Assembly (NCBI RefSeq): GCF_036248275.1
Contig: NZ_CP109181.1
Coordinates: forward strand, 806,001-870,000
Source: Streptomyces sp. NBC_01716
GTDB lineage: Bacteria; Actinomycetota; Actinomycetes; Streptomycetales; Streptomycetaceae
DNA: 64,000 bases
Reading direction: 5' to 3'
Shown piece after piece: positions 32,204 to 43,376 of this stretch. Position 1 is the first letter of the stretch, and every line of letters starts with the position of its first letter. The notes under the pieces were generated by a model. It saw only the letters and a program-made list of their open reading frames with translations, ran no database searches and was not told the origin of the DNA. The position numbers and the translations under genes were made by a program.

Positions 32204-33340
32204 ATGACGGAGGATTCACGAGCGGCCGGCGCGCCCACGCTGGAGGATGTCGCCAAGGCGGCAGGGGTCTCGCGCGCCACCGTCTCCCGCGTCATCAACG
32301 GCGTGCGCAACGTCGATCCGGTGATCCAGGCGGCCGTACGGGACGCGGTGGCGGTCACCGGGTACACACCGAACCGCGCAGCCCGCTCGCTGGTCACCCG
32401 CAAGGCGGACTCGATCGCCTTGGTGGTCTCGGGCGCAGGGGACGACCCGCCGCCGGTCGCCGCGACGGCGGGGCCCTCGGTGTCCGCCGCCCAGGGGAGC
32501 CGCGGGGGTGACGGGGAGAGCGCCGGATTCGACGGCGGTGTGGGCTCGTTCATGACCGAGGTCTTCGCCGACCCGTTCTTCGGCCGGGTGGTGACGGGCG
32601 TCGTCAACTTCCTGCGCCCGCGCGGGATTCACCCGGTGCTCATGTTCGCCGAGACCTCTCGCGCGCGGGACGAGGTGGTGTCGTACCTCCGTCAGGGCAG
32701 CGCCGACGGCGCCCTGGTCGTCTCGACCCACGCGGAGGACCCGCTGCCCGCGCTCATCACGGACGCCGGTCTGCCCGCCGTGCTGTACGCGCGCCCCGCC
32801 CGTCCGGTACGGATCAGCTACGTCGACCTGGCCCACCAGGACGGCGCCCGGCTGGCCGCCGAGCATCTGCTGGCCCGCGGCTGCCGGCGGATCGCGACGA
32901 TCGCGGGACCGTTCGACGTACCGGCGGGCCAGGACCGGCTGGCGGGCTTCCGGGACACGATGGCCCGGCACGGGCATCCGTACATCCCCGTCGCCGAGGG
33001 CGAGTTCACCGAGGAGAGCGGCGCCTCGGCCATGGAGCGGCTGCTCGCCGAACACCCGGATCTGGACGGGCTGTTCGCGGCGAACGACCTGATGGCGGTG
33101 GGGGCGTGCCAGGTGCTGCGCGAGCGGGGGCTGCGGGTGCCGGAGGACGTCGCGGTGATCGGCTTCGACGACAGCCGCGCGGCGGCGTCCTGCCGCCCCC
33201 CGCTGACGACGGTGCGTCAGCCGGTGGAGGACATGGCGGCGGAGATGGCGCGACTGCTGCTGGACAGACTGTCCCGCCCGGACCGCCCGGTGACATCGGT
33301 GATCTTCGAACCCACCCTGGTCGTCCGCGCGTCGGCCTGA
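32204..33340 (+). CDS. LacI-family repressor, probable regulator of the GGAGAGCGCTCTCC regulon
   Basis: 378 residues. HTH PTLEDVAKAAGVSRATVSRV (about 12-31) and hinge RAARSLVTRKADSIALV, then the effector domain with VAVIGFDDSR. An extra Gly/Ser/Ala-rich segment of about 40 residues (about 80-120) sits between the DNA-binding unit and the first lobe, where most LacI proteins have a short link. It lies just after the GH3 gene it probably controls. Confidence 0.92.
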   Translation: MTEDSRAAGAPTLEDVAKAAGVSRATVSRVINGVRNVDPVIQAAVRDAVAVTGYTPNRAARSLVTRKADSIALVVSGAGDDPPPVAATAGPSVSAAQGSRGGDGESAGFDGGVGSFMTEVFADPFFGRVVTGVVNFLRPRGIHPVLMFAETSRARDEVVSYLRQGSADGALVVSTHAEDPLPALITDAGLPAVLYARPARPVRISYVDLAHQDGARLAAEHLLARGCRRIATIAGPFDVPAGQDRLAGFRDTMARHGHPYIPVAEGEFTEESGASAMERLLAEHPDLDGLFAANDLMAVGACQVLRERGLRVPEDVAVIGFDDSRAAASCRPPLTTVRQPVEDMAAEMARLLLDRLSRPDRPVTSVIFEPTLVVRASA

Positions 33341-33365
33341 CCGTTCCTACGCGCCCTGCGGCCCG

Positions 33366-34712
33366 TCAGGGCTTGGTCTCCAGCGCCGGTGGTGTGGTGC
33401 GTGACCACCGGTCCGCCGGCACCACCCCGCGCGTGCTCCCCGGCCGGGGCGTCTCGTCCGGCAACGGCCGTGTCCCCCCGCGCGCCAGGAAGTCCGACAG
33501 CGGCAGCGTCGCCGCGCCGACCGTGACCGCGTCGGGGCCGAGGCGCCCCAACTCGACGGTCGCCCGCGCCCCTGTGTGCCGCAGCGCGTACTCGCGCGCG
33601 TAGCGGCGGATGTCCGGCAGCAGGTGCGGGCCGATCTGGAGGCCGGCCCAGCCGCCGAGCAACACCCGTTCGGGCAGGAACAGGTTGATCAGGTCGGCGA
33701 CGGCCGCGCCGAGGCATTCCGCCGTCTCGTCGAGCAGTGACACCGCGACCTGGTCGGGCGCGGGACCGCCGGGCGGCGGGAAGGCCGCGGCCAGCAGGGC
33801 CGCGAGGGCCGTCTCGTCGTCCGCGTCGGCGGGGAGCGGACCGCCCGCCTCCTGCCATCGTTCGCGCATCGCCTCCGCGCCCGCGTACGCCTCCAGACAG
33901 CCGATGGAGCCACAGCGGCAACGGCGTCCGCGCAGCTGCACGGTGGTGTGGCCCCATTCGAGGGCGCTGCTGCGGTGGTTCCCGTCGAGCGCGCCGTCTT
34001 CGCCACCGTGAATCACGCTCGCGCCGACTCCTGAACCGATGAGCGCGATGGCCGCCGTCCCCGCGCCCCGGCCGCCGCCGAACCACATCTCGGCCTGGCC
34101 CAGGGTCTTCGCGCCGTTGTCGATGAAGAGCGGGACCTCGTCCGGTATGTCGACGGCCGTGCGCAGCAGTTTCTCGAAGGGAACGGCGGCCCAGCCCATG
34201 GTCTGTCCGTGCACGACCGCGCCCTCGGGTCCGCCGCGCTCGATGATGCCGGGGACGCCGATGCCGATGCCGATGAGTTCGCGCGGGTCGGCCCCGGCGT
34301 CCCGCAGGACGTGGGCGACGCCGGTGCGGACGTGCGCGACGATACGTTCGACGTCGTGGCCGTGCTGCGCCAACAGCCGTTCGGTGCGGGCGAGTTCGGT
34401 CAGGGACAGATCGAAGAGCTCGACGCGGACGCGGGTCTCGCCGATGTCGATGCCGATGAGGAGCGCGCCGCCGGGGGCGACACGCAGCAGCGTGCGCGGT
34501 CTGCCGCCGTCGGAGTCGACCACTCCGGCCTCCTCCAGGAGGCGCTCGGCGGCCAGTTCGGTGACGACGTTGCTGATGGAACCTGAACTCAGACCGGTCG
34601 CGGGACCGAGCTCCTGACGGCTCAGGGGCCCGTTGAAATACAACCGTTGCAACACCCTCGCCCGGTTGCCCCGGCGCAGGTCACGCACTGTTCTTCTGTC
34701 CCGTTCGGCCAT
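33366..34712 (-). CDS. ROK-family transcriptional regulator
   Basis: 448 residues: N-terminal MarR-like HTH (SRQELGPATGLSSGSISNVV, about 30-50) and a C-terminal ROK fold with GIDIGETRVRVE and the zinc motif C-R-C-G-S-I-G-C-L-E (CGCxGCxE variant). GGAAGGAG precedes the ATG at 34712. It is divergent from the SBP gene at 34853, and the gap carries an AT-rich dyad over the promoter, so it probably represses that sugar-uptake operon and responds to a sugar or sugar phosphate. A roughly 45-residue tail is Pro/Thr-rich. Confidence 0.92.
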   Translation of the reverse strand: MAERDRRTVRDLRRGNRARVLQRLYFNGPLSRQELGPATGLSSGSISNVVTELAAERLLEEAGVVDSDGGRPRTLLRVAPGGALLIGIDIGETRVRVELFDLSLTELARTERLLAQHGHDVERIVAHVRTGVAHVLRDAGADPRELIGIGIGVPGIIERGGPEGAVVHGQTMGWAAVPFEKLLRTAVDIPDEVPLFIDNGAKTLGQAEMWFGGGRGAGTAAIALIGSGVGASVIHGGEDGALDGNHRSSALEWGHTTVQLRGRRCRCGSIGCLEAYAGAEAMRERWQEAGGPLPADADDETALAALLAAAFPPPGGPAPDQVAVSLLDETAECLGAAVADLINLFLPERVLLGGWAGLQIGPHLLPDIRRYAREYALRHTGARATVELGRLGPDAVTVGAATLPLSDFLARGGTRPLPDETPRPGSTRGVVPADRWSRTTPPALETKP

Positions 34713-34753
34713 GGTGCTCCTTCCCAGCAGGCAACATACCCCGGCCCCAGACC

Positions 34754-34797
34754 TTGACGCGACCTTCCCTCACCTCTTAAATCACGACATAAATTAA
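34754..34797 (+). promoter_or_regulatory. Promoter with overlapping ROK-type operator
   Basis: TTGACG (34754-34759), 17-nt spacer, TTAAAT (34777-34782). A dyad of TTAAAT/ATTTAA-like arms spans 34777-34797 over the -10 box, in a strikingly AT-rich patch of otherwise GC-rich DNA. It lies 56 bp upstream of the SBP start and is where the divergent ROK protein would bind to block transcription. Confidence 0.55.
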
Positions 34798-34852
34798 GCC
34801 GTGAGGCCGCGTTCGACTCTCGAACGCGGCCACCCCGGAAAGGGGCCGTCCC

Positions 34853-36169
34853 ATGCGCCGAACCAGAGCCGCAGCAGTCATCACCCTTGTCACCGCCCTC
34901 GCCGCCACCGTCACCGGATGCGGCGGCGGTACGTCCACCGACGAGGGCGGCAGCAACGACTCACCGAAGACGCTCACCTACTGGGCTTCCAACCAGGGCC
35001 CGAACATCGAGGCGGACAAGAAGATCCTCACTCCCGAGCTGAAGAAGTTCGAGAAGGAGACGGGGATCAAGGTCAAGCTCGAAGTGGTGCCGTGGTCCGA
35101 CCTGCTCACCCGGATCCTGGCGGCCACCACGTCCGGCCAGGGCCCGGACGTTCTCAACATCGGCAACACCTGGTCGGCCTCGCTCCAGGCGACCGGTGCG
35201 CTGCTGCCCTGGGACGACAAGAACTTCGAGGCGATAGGCGGCCGGGACCGCTTCGTCGACTCGGCCGTCGCGTCCGCCGGTGCGGAGGGGCAGCCGCCGG
35301 CGGCCGTACCGCTGTACTCGCTCGCGTACGCGCTCTACTACAACAAGCAGATGTTCGCGGACGCCGGTATCGACGGACCGCCCGCCACCTGGGACGAGTT
35401 GGTCGCCGACGGCAAGAAGCTGTCCAAGGACGGCAAGTGGGCGCTGGGCACCGAGGGCGGCAATCTGTCGAACAACATCCACCAGGTCTTCGCGCTCGGC
35501 CAGCAGCACGGCGACAACTTCTTCGACGCGTCCGGCAAGCCGACGTTCACCACCGACGGCAATGTGGCCGCCGTGAAGCAGTACATCGACTTCATGGCCA
35601 AGGACAAGATCATCGCCCCGGGCAACGCGGAGTACGCCCAGAACCAGTCGCTGACCGATTTCGCCAAGGGCAAGACCGCGATGGTGCTGTGGCAGGCCGC
35701 CGCCTCGACGTTCGCCTCGCAGGGCATGAAGCCCGAGGACTGGGGCGCGGCGCCCGTGCCCGTGCCGTCCGGCACCCCCGGCACCGGCGAGCAGGTGAAC
35801 TCCATGGTCGCCGGCATCAACATCGCCGTCTTCAAGAACACCAAGAACATCGAAGGCGCCAAGAAGTTCGTCGAGTTCATGACGAGCGACGCCGAGCAGA
35901 AGCTCCTCAACAAGACCTACGGCTCCATCCCGCCCGTCGCCGCCGCCCAGTCCGACCCGGCGTTCGCCGCGCCCGACCTGAAGGTCCTGCGCGACACCCT
36001 CGCGGGCAGCGCGGCGCCGCTCCCCCAGGTGCCCGAGGAGTCGCAGTTCGAGACCGCCGTCGGCACCGCCGTCAAGGACCTGTGGGCGGACGCCGCCTCA
36101 GGGACCCCGGTGACCACCGAGTCCGTCAAGAAGCGGCTGGACAAGGCCCAGCAGCAGATGCAGCAGTGA
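34853..36169 (+). CDS. Sugar ABC importer substrate-binding lipoprotein (family 1)
   Basis: 438 residues. Signal sequence ending LAATVTGC gives a lipobox Cys at about 23; the mature protein is an SBP_bac_1 oligosaccharide-binding fold (KVKLEVVPWSDLLTRILAA is characteristic). It is followed 10 bp later by permease 1. The downstream GH1 and the divergent ROK regulator suggest a beta-glucoside or related oligosaccharide as substrate. No ATPase gene is in the operon. Confidence 0.93.
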   Translation: MRRTRAAAVITLVTALAATVTGCGGGTSTDEGGSNDSPKTLTYWASNQGPNIEADKKILTPELKKFEKETGIKVKLEVVPWSDLLTRILAATTSGQGPDVLNIGNTWSASLQATGALLPWDDKNFEAIGGRDRFVDSAVASAGAEGQPPAAVPLYSLAYALYYNKQMFADAGIDGPPATWDELVADGKKLSKDGKWALGTEGGNLSNNIHQVFALGQQHGDNFFDASGKPTFTTDGNVAAVKQYIDFMAKDKIIAPGNAEYAQNQSLTDFAKGKTAMVLWQAAASTFASQGMKPEDWGAAPVPVPSGTPGTGEQVNSMVAGINIAVFKNTKNIEGAKKFVEFMTSDAEQKLLNKTYGSIPPVAAAQSDPAFAAPDLKVLRDTLAGSAAPLPQVPEESQFETAVGTAVKDLWADAASGTPVTTESVKKRLDKAQQQMQQ

Positions 36170-36179
36170 GGCACCGCCC

Positions 36180-37190
36180 ATGACGTCCACCGTGACTCCC
36201 CCCGTACGCGAGTCGGGCAGCGGTGCGGACCAGGGCGACGGGGGCGCGCGGCGGCGACGGCTGCCGCGCATCCCCGACCGGATCCGCCAGGGCGGGCTGC
36301 CCTACCTGCTGCTGCTCCCGGCCGTACTGCTCGAACTGCTCGTGCACATCGTCCCGATGGTCATCGGGATCGTGATGAGCTTCCGCGAACTGACCCAGCT
36401 CTACATCAACAACTGGGGCAACGCTCCGTGGCGGGCCTTCGACAACTACAAGATCGCCGTCGACTTCGACGCCCCGCTCGGCGAGGCGCTGCTCCACTCG
36501 TTCTACGTCACCTGTCTCTTCACCGTCATCACGGTCGGCCTGTCCTGGCTGTTCGGCATGGCCGCGGCCGTGATGCTCCAGGGGAACTTCCGCGGCCGGG
36601 GCCTGTTGCGGGCGGTCTTCCTCACGCCCTACGCCCTGCCGGTGTACGCCGCGGTCATCACGTGGGCGTTCATGTTCCAGCGCGACAACGGCATGATCAA
36701 CCATGTCCTGCACAACCAGCTCGGCCTCACCGACGAGCCGTCCTTCTGGCTGATCGGTGACAACAGCTTCATCGCGCTCGTCGTCGTCGCCGTCTGGAAG
36801 TCCTGGCCGTTCGCCTTCCTGATGCTGATGGCGGGGCTCCAGAACATCCCGCGCGAGCTGTACGAGGCGGCGTCCATCGACGGCGCGGGCATCTGGCAGC
36901 AGATCCGCAAGATCACCCTGCCGTCGCTGCGCCCGGTCAACCAGGTACTGGTGCTGGTGCTGTTCCTGTGGACGTTCAACGACTTCAACACGCCGTACGT
37001 CCTGTTCGGCGAGTCGGCGCCCGAGGCGGCCGACCTCATCTCGATCCATATCTACCAGTCGTCGTTCGTCACCTGGAACTTCGGCACGGGCTCCGCGATG
37101 TCCGTCCTGCTGCTGCTCTTCCTGCTGCTGGTCACGGCGGTCTATCTGGTGGCCACCTCGCGCGGAAGGAAGGGCTCCGGTGCCGTCTAA
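36180..37190 (+). CDS. Sugar ABC importer permease 1 (MalF-like)
   Basis: 336 residues with six membrane helices and the EAA loop ELYEAASIDGAGIWQQIRKITLPSL that contacts the ATPase. The partner ATPase is absent, as in MsiK-dependent streptomycete importers. Overlaps permease 2 by 11 bp. Confidence 0.93.
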   Translation: MTSTVTPPVRESGSGADQGDGGARRRRLPRIPDRIRQGGLPYLLLLPAVLLELLVHIVPMVIGIVMSFRELTQLYINNWGNAPWRAFDNYKIAVDFDAPLGEALLHSFYVTCLFTVITVGLSWLFGMAAAVMLQGNFRGRGLLRAVFLTPYALPVYAAVITWAFMFQRDNGMINHVLHNQLGLTDEPSFWLIGDNSFIALVVVAVWKSWPFAFLMLMAGLQNIPRELYEAASIDGAGIWQQIRKITLPSLRPVNQVLVLVLFLWTFNDFNTPYVLFGESAPEAADLISIHIYQSSFVTWNFGTGSAMSVLLLLFLLLVTAVYLVATSRGRKGSGAV

Positions 37191-38054
37191 GGCCCTGGCC
37201 GGCAAGGCCAGATCTCCCCTCGCTCCTCCGGCGTCCTTCCGCTGGACGCGCCGGATCATCCTGGCGTTCCTCACCGCCTTCGCCCTGCTGCCCGTCTATG
37301 TGATGGTCAGCAGTTCACTGAAGCCGCTGGAGGACGTGACCGACACGTTCCAGTGGATCCCCTCCGAGATCACGATCCGCCCGTACTTCGACATCTGGGA
37401 CACCGTCCCGCTCGCGCACTACTTCATGAACTCACTTCTCGTGGCGGGTGCGGCGACGGTGCTGTCGGTGACGATCGCGGTCTTCTCCGCGTATGCCGTG
37501 AGCCGCTACCGGTTCAGGGGCAAACGCGTCTTCACCGTCACGGTGCTCTCCACGCAGATGTTCCCGGGCATCCTCTTCCTGCTCCCGCTGTTCCTGATCT
37601 TCGTCAACATCGGCAACAGCACGGGCGTCGCCCTCTACGGGTCGCGCGGCGGGCTCATCCTGACCTATCTGACGTTCTCGCTGCCCTTCTCCATCTGGAT
37701 GCTGATCGGATACTTCGACTCCATCCCGAGGGATCTGGACGAGGCGGCGATGGTGGACGGCTGCGGTCCGTTCGGCGCGCTGTTCCGGGTGGTCGTGCCG
37801 GCCGCGATCCCCGGGATCGTGGCCGTGGCGGTCTACGCGTTCATGACGGCCTGGGGAGAGGTCCTCTTCGCGTCCGTGATGACGAACGACGAGACCCGCA
37901 CGCTCGCCGTCGGTCTCCAGGGCTACGCGACCCAGAACGACGTGTACTGGAACCAGATCATGGCGGCCTCGCTCGTCGTCAGCGTGCCGGTCGTCGCCGG
38001 ATTCCTGCTTCTCCAGCGCTATCTCGTCGCGGGGCTGACGGCGGGCGCGGTGAA

Positions 38055-38058
<4 letters not shown>
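37180..38058 (+). CDS. Sugar ABC importer permease 2 (MalG-like)
   Basis: 292 residues, six membrane helices, EAA loop [24 protein letters not shown] start inside the end of permease 1. ATGA overlap with the GH1 frame. Confidence 0.93.
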
Positions 38059-39473
<1,415 letters not shown>

Positions 39474-39480
39474 GCGGACC

Positions 39481-39514
39481 GTCGCGGGCAGCGGTCTCGG
39501 CCGCTGCCCGCGAC
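39481..39514. terminator. Perfect 14-bp hairpin between convergent genes
   Basis: GTCGCGGGCAGCGG and CCGCTGCCCGCGAC with a 6-nt loop, 7 bp after the GH1 stop codon and 28 bp from the end of the PfkB gene, so usable in both directions. Confidence 0.85.
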
Positions 39515-39542
39515 GGGCGTCGCTCAGTGAATTGACGGTGCG

Positions 39543-40496
39543 TCAGACGTGCGACGGCAGGGACGGTTCGGTGCCCGCCTGGGCGACCACCGAGGCCGCC
39601 ACCCGCGAGGCGAAGCCCAGCATCTCCTCGGCGAGCGCGGGGGTGAACTCCCTTGCCCCGCCCGGGTGGACACCGCGCGAGACCATCCAGGTGATCATGG
39701 CGGCCATGAACGCGTCGCCCGCGCCGATGGTGTTGACCACCTCGACCCGCACGGCCGGCACGGACACGGGTTCGGTCGAGCCCGGGTAGGCCGTACTCCC
39801 CCGCGATCCCCTGGTCAGAACGACCAGCCGGCCGCCGGCGGCGAGCCTGCGGCAGGTCTCGTCGGGCGTCGAGTCCGGCCAGAGGCGCGCCAGGTCCTCG
39901 TCGCTGGCTTTGACGACCTGGCCCAGCTCGCACAGTTCGCGCAGCAGCCGGGCCCCTTCCGCCGCGTCGAGCGTGCGGTCCTCGCGCACGTTCGGGTCCA
40001 CCACCAGCAGCGGGCCGCCGGCCGCCGCCGCGCGTGCCGTCAGCGCCACGGCCGAGGCCGCGGGCTCGACGACGGCGGCGAGGCCGCCCACGTACACGGC
40101 GGCGAACCGCTCCACGTCCGTGCGGCGCGGCAGTTGGAAGGTCGCCGTGTCCTGGAGGTGGAAGTGGTAGCCGGTGCCCTCGGGGCCCGGGTCCGCGACG
40201 GCCAGCGCCGTGGGGAGGTCCGGCCGGGCGCAGAGGCCGAGCTCGACTCCCGCCGAGACCAGCCGCCGCTCGATCGACCGGGCGAACCCGTCGCTCCCGA
40301 GGGCGCCGGCGAACCAGCTCGGCGTGGAGAGCCGGGCCAGTCCGGTGGCCACGTTCGCGGGGGCGCCGCCCGGCTGGGCCAGGTGCGCCTCCGCGTCGCC
40401 GGCCGTGGGCACCAGGTCGATCAGCGCCTCGCCGAGCACCAGGACGGCGCCGGGCCCCGGTACGGGATCCGGTGCCGCGCCGGGAGCTTCGGTCAC
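39543..40496 (-). CDS. PfkB-family carbohydrate kinase (fructokinase-like)
   Basis: 317 residues. N-terminal GEALIDLVPT and PGGAPANVATGLARL match the fructokinase branch; the C-terminal NTIGAGDAF is the anion-hole/base motif. Probably phosphorylates the ketose made by the neighbouring dehydrogenase (fructose or similar). GTG start overlaps the dehydrogenase stop by 4 bp. Last gene of the polyol operon. Confidence 0.92.
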   Translation of the reverse strand: MTEAPGAAPDPVPGPGAVLVLGEALIDLVPTAGDAEAHLAQPGGAPANVATGLARLSTPSWFAGALGSDGFARSIERRLVSAGVELGLCARPDLPTALAVADPGPEGTGYHFHLQDTATFQLPRRTDVERFAAVYVGGLAAVVEPAASAVALTARAAAAGGPLLVVDPNVREDRTLDAAEGARLLRELCELGQVVKASDEDLARLWPDSTPDETCRRLAAGGRLVVLTRGSRGSTAYPGSTEPVSVPAVRVEVVNTIGAGDAFMAAMITWMVSRGVHPGGAREFTPALAEEMLGFASRVAASVVAQAGTEPSLPSHV

Positions 40497-41482
40497 GGCT
40501 CCACCACGATCTTGCGTCCCTGGCCCGCCTGGAACCGCTCGATCGCCTGCGGGTACTGCTCCAGCGGCAGCCGGTCGCTGATGAACACCGCCGGGTCCAG
40601 GACACCGGTGGCGAACAGCGCGGCGGCCCGCTCGAAGCTGTGCAGCACCGCCATCGAGCCGGTGATGGTGATCTCCTGGTTGTAGATCTTGTACGGCTCG
40701 ATGACCGCCGTCGTCGCGTAGTCGGCGACGCCGAACTGGAGGAAGGTGCCCCCCTTCGCGACCCGGCCGAGGCCGTCCTGGATGGCGCCCGCGTTGCCGG
40801 TCGCGTCGATGACGACGTCCCAGCCGCCCGGCCGCTCGAACTCCTCGGCGGAGGCGCCCGACCGGGAACAGCCGAGCTTGGACGCGGTGGCCAGCCGCTC
40901 GGGGTTGATGTCCAGGACGTCGACCGCGGCGGCGCCGGTGCGCTTGGCCAGCTCCAGCATCATCAGACCCATCGTGCCCGAGCCGTAGATCAGCACCTCG
41001 GCGCCGAGGGTGCTGCTCAGCACGTCGTAGCCGCGTACGGCGCAGGACAGCGGCTCGATGAGCGCCGCGTCCCGTACGTCCACATGGTCCGGGAGCTTGA
41101 CGCAGTTGGCGACGGGCGCCACGGCGAACTCGGCGGCGCCGCCGGGGACGGAGACCCCGATCGCGTTCCACCGGTCGCAGAGGTTGCCGCGCCCGGCCCG
41201 GCAGTAGCGGCACTCGTGACAGTGCAGGGACGGGTCGACGGCGACCTTGTCGCCCACCGCCAGCTCCGTGACCTCCGAACCGATGCCCACGATCTCGCCG
41301 GCGAACTCATGGCCCGGGAGGATCGGCAGGGTCGGCGCGAACTCGCCCTGGAGGATGTGCAGATCGGTGCCGCAGATGCCGCAGGAGGCGACGGACACGA
41401 CGACGTCACGCGGGCCCGGGGTCGGATCGGGGACCGTGGTGACGGACACCTTGCCGACACCTTCGACGATCGCTGCCCTCAT
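40493..41482 (-). CDS. Zinc-dependent medium-chain polyol dehydrogenase
   Basis: 329 residues. Catalytic zinc ligands in GICGTD and GHEFAG, structural zinc set CHECRYCRAGRGNLC, and Rossmann GSGTMGLMMLELA. The operon (polyol-type SBP, two permeases, then a fructokinase-like enzyme) suggests oxidation of sorbitol, mannitol or arabitol to a ketose. Specificity cannot be read from sequence. ATGA overlap with the permease upstream. Confidence 0.9.
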   Translation of the reverse strand: MRAAIVEGVGKVSVTTVPDPTPGPRDVVVSVASCGICGTDLHILQGEFAPTLPILPGHEFAGEIVGIGSEVTELAVGDKVAVDPSLHCHECRYCRAGRGNLCDRWNAIGVSVPGGAAEFAVAPVANCVKLPDHVDVRDAALIEPLSCAVRGYDVLSSTLGAEVLIYGSGTMGLMMLELAKRTGAAAVDVLDINPERLATASKLGCSRSGASAEEFERPGGWDVVIDATGNAGAIQDGLGRVAKGGTFLQFGVADYATTAVIEPYKIYNQEITITGSMAVLHSFERAAALFATGVLDPAVFISDRLPLEQYPQAIERFQAGQGRKIVVEP

Positions 41483-42396
41483 TTGACGGCTCCAAGAGAG
41501 AGGCCCTGGACGAGTTTGTCCTGGGCGGCGAAGCCGGCGGCGAGCACCGGCAGGGACACGATGACGGAAGCGGCGCACAGCTGGGCGAGGAAGAGGCCCT
41601 GGCTGGTGACGAATCCGGTCAGGAAGACGGGCGCTGTCTGTGCTGTCACGCCGGTGAGGACCCGGGCGAAGAGCAGTTCGTTCCAGCTGAAGATGAAGCA
41701 GATCAGCGCGGTGGCGGCGATACCGGGGGCGGCGACGGGTGCCACGACCCGGATCAGAACGGTGTGCAGCCGGGCGCCGTCCACCTGTGCGGCCTCGATG
41801 ATGGAGACCGGCACGTCCGCGAGGAAGGACTGCATCATCCAGACCGCGATCGGCAGATTCATCGAGGTGTAGAGGATGACGAGCAGCCAGATGTTGTCCA
41901 GCATCCCGATGTTCTTGGCGAACAGATACACCGGCAGCAGCCCGGCGACGACCGGCAGCATCTTCGTGGAGAGGAAGAAGAACATCACGTCCGTCCACTT
42001 GCGGACGGGCTTGATGGACAGCGCGTACGCCGCCGGCAGCGCCAGTACGAGGACGAACAGGGTCGAGAACAGGGACGCCGTCACCGAGTTGATGAGCGGC
42101 GGCCAGGGGCTCGCCCCGCCGTCGGCCCCGAAGAAGTCGCTGTAGTTGTCGAAGGTGAGCGGCGCGGTGAGGGACGGCGGGTTGGTCGCCGCGTCCGCCT
42201 CGGAGTGCAGGGACGTGAGGAACATCCACAGCGCCGGGAAGCAGAACACCACGCCGACCACCCAGGCCAGCAGGCCGAGCGCCGTGGAGCGCCGCTTGGC
42301 GCGCCGGGCCGCGGGGCCGTAGGTGTCGGTGTGCTGGGCAGAGGTGGACGCCTTGCCGGGGGCGCCGGCGGTCTTCGGTGCGGAGAGTGTGCTCAT
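41479..42396 (-). CDS. Polyol/sugar ABC importer permease 2
   Basis: 305 residues, six membrane helices, EAA loop SIIEAAQVDGARLHTVLIRVV. A 40-residue polar N-terminus precedes the first helix. 4-bp overlaps on both sides. Confidence 0.93.
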   Translation of the reverse strand: MSTLSAPKTAGAPGKASTSAQHTDTYGPAARRAKRRSTALGLLAWVVGVVFCFPALWMFLTSLHSEADAATNPPSLTAPLTFDNYSDFFGADGGASPWPPLINSVTASLFSTLFVLVLALPAAYALSIKPVRKWTDVMFFFLSTKMLPVVAGLLPVYLFAKNIGMLDNIWLLVILYTSMNLPIAVWMMQSFLADVPVSIIEAAQVDGARLHTVLIRVVAPVAAPGIAATALICFIFSWNELLFARVLTGVTAQTAPVFLTGFVTSQGLFLAQLCAASVIVSLPVLAAGFAAQDKLVQGLSLGAVK

Positions 42397-43376
42397 GCGC
42401 GCCCCGCCTCCTCGCTGAAGAGGGACGAGACGACGCGCAGGGCGAAGGTCGCGATCACGATGGTGCCGATCACGACGACCACGCCTGCCGCGGACGCCAG
42501 TCCGTACTCGTGAGCCTGGTAGAAGGTCTGGTAGATGGTGTACGGGAGGTTGGCGGTGCCGAGTCCGCCCGCGGTGATGGTGAACACGGCGTCGAAGTTC
42601 TGCACGATGTAGATCGAGCCGAGCAGGACGCCGAGTTCGAGGTAGCGGCGCAGATGCGGCAGGGTCAGGAAGGCGAACATCTGCCAGGCGTTCGCGCCGT
42701 CCAGGCGCGCTGCCTCCATCATGTCCAGCGGCCGGCTCTGCAGCCCGGCAAGCAGGATGAGCATCATGAACGGCGTCCACTGCCAGACGAGCGACGCCTC
42801 GACGGCGAGCAGCGGCATGTCCGAGATCCAGTCGGGCTGCGAGGCGTTCTCGACCCCGAACAGTCCGGTGAACCAGGCCCAACCGCCGTTCAGCAGGCCG
42901 TACTCGGGGTTGTAGAGCACATGCTTCCACAGCAGCGCGGCCGAGACGGGCACCAGCAGGAACGGGGTGATGAGCAGCGTACGGACAAGGCCGCGGCCCA
43001 TGAACTTGCGGTCGAGCAGCAGGGCGAGCAGCAGTCCGAGCACCACGCTGGCGATCACCACGGTGGCGGTGAGCAGCATCGTGGTGAACACCGAGTCACG
43101 CAGGTCCGCGTCGGTGAAGACGGAGCCGTAGTTGTCGAGCCCGGAGAAGCTGCGGGCGTCCGGGTTGAGCGAGTTCCAGTCGAACAGCGAGATGAACAGC
43201 GTTGCCACGAAGGGCAGTTGGGTGACGGCTATCAGAAAGATAAGAGCCGGGAGGAGGGGAGCACGGGTGGCCCAGGCGCGCGCCCTGCCGGACCGGGGTC
43301 CCGCCGGGGGGCGGGACTTGGCCGGCGGGGACTGGCCCGGTGGGGCGGGCGGTGCGGCGCTGACAGAAGTGCTCAC
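42393..43376 (-). CDS. Polyol/sugar ABC importer permease 1
   Basis: 327 residues with a long Pro/Ala-rich cytoplasmic N-terminus (about 30) and six helices; EAA loop DMMEAARLDGANAWQMFAFLTLPHL. Overlaps the SBP gene by 4 bp. No dedicated ATPase in the operon. Confidence 0.93.
   Translation of the reverse strand: MSTSVSAAPPAPPGQSPPAKSRPPAGPRSGRARAWATRAPLLPALIFLIAVTQLPFVATLFISLFDWNSLNPDARSFSGLDNYGSVFTDADLRDSVFTTMLLTATVVIASVVLGLLLALLLDRKFMGRGLVRTLLITPFLLVPVSAALLWKHVLYNPEYGLLNGGWAWFTGLFGVENASQPDWISDMPLLAVEASLVWQWTPFMMLILLAGLQSRPLDMMEAARLDGANAWQMFAFLTLPHLRRYLELGVLLGSIYIVQNFDAVFTITAGGLGTANLPYTIYQTFYQAHEYGLASAAGVVVVIGTIVIATFALRVVSSLFSEEAGRA

Noticed and set aside
28096-32607. A minus-strand frame of 1503 codons running through the hydrolase and opposite the GH3 gene
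   Set aside because: Only the last 436 codons have family motifs and a signal peptide with a plausible start at 29406. The rest is antisense to GH3 and looks like a high-GC shadow.
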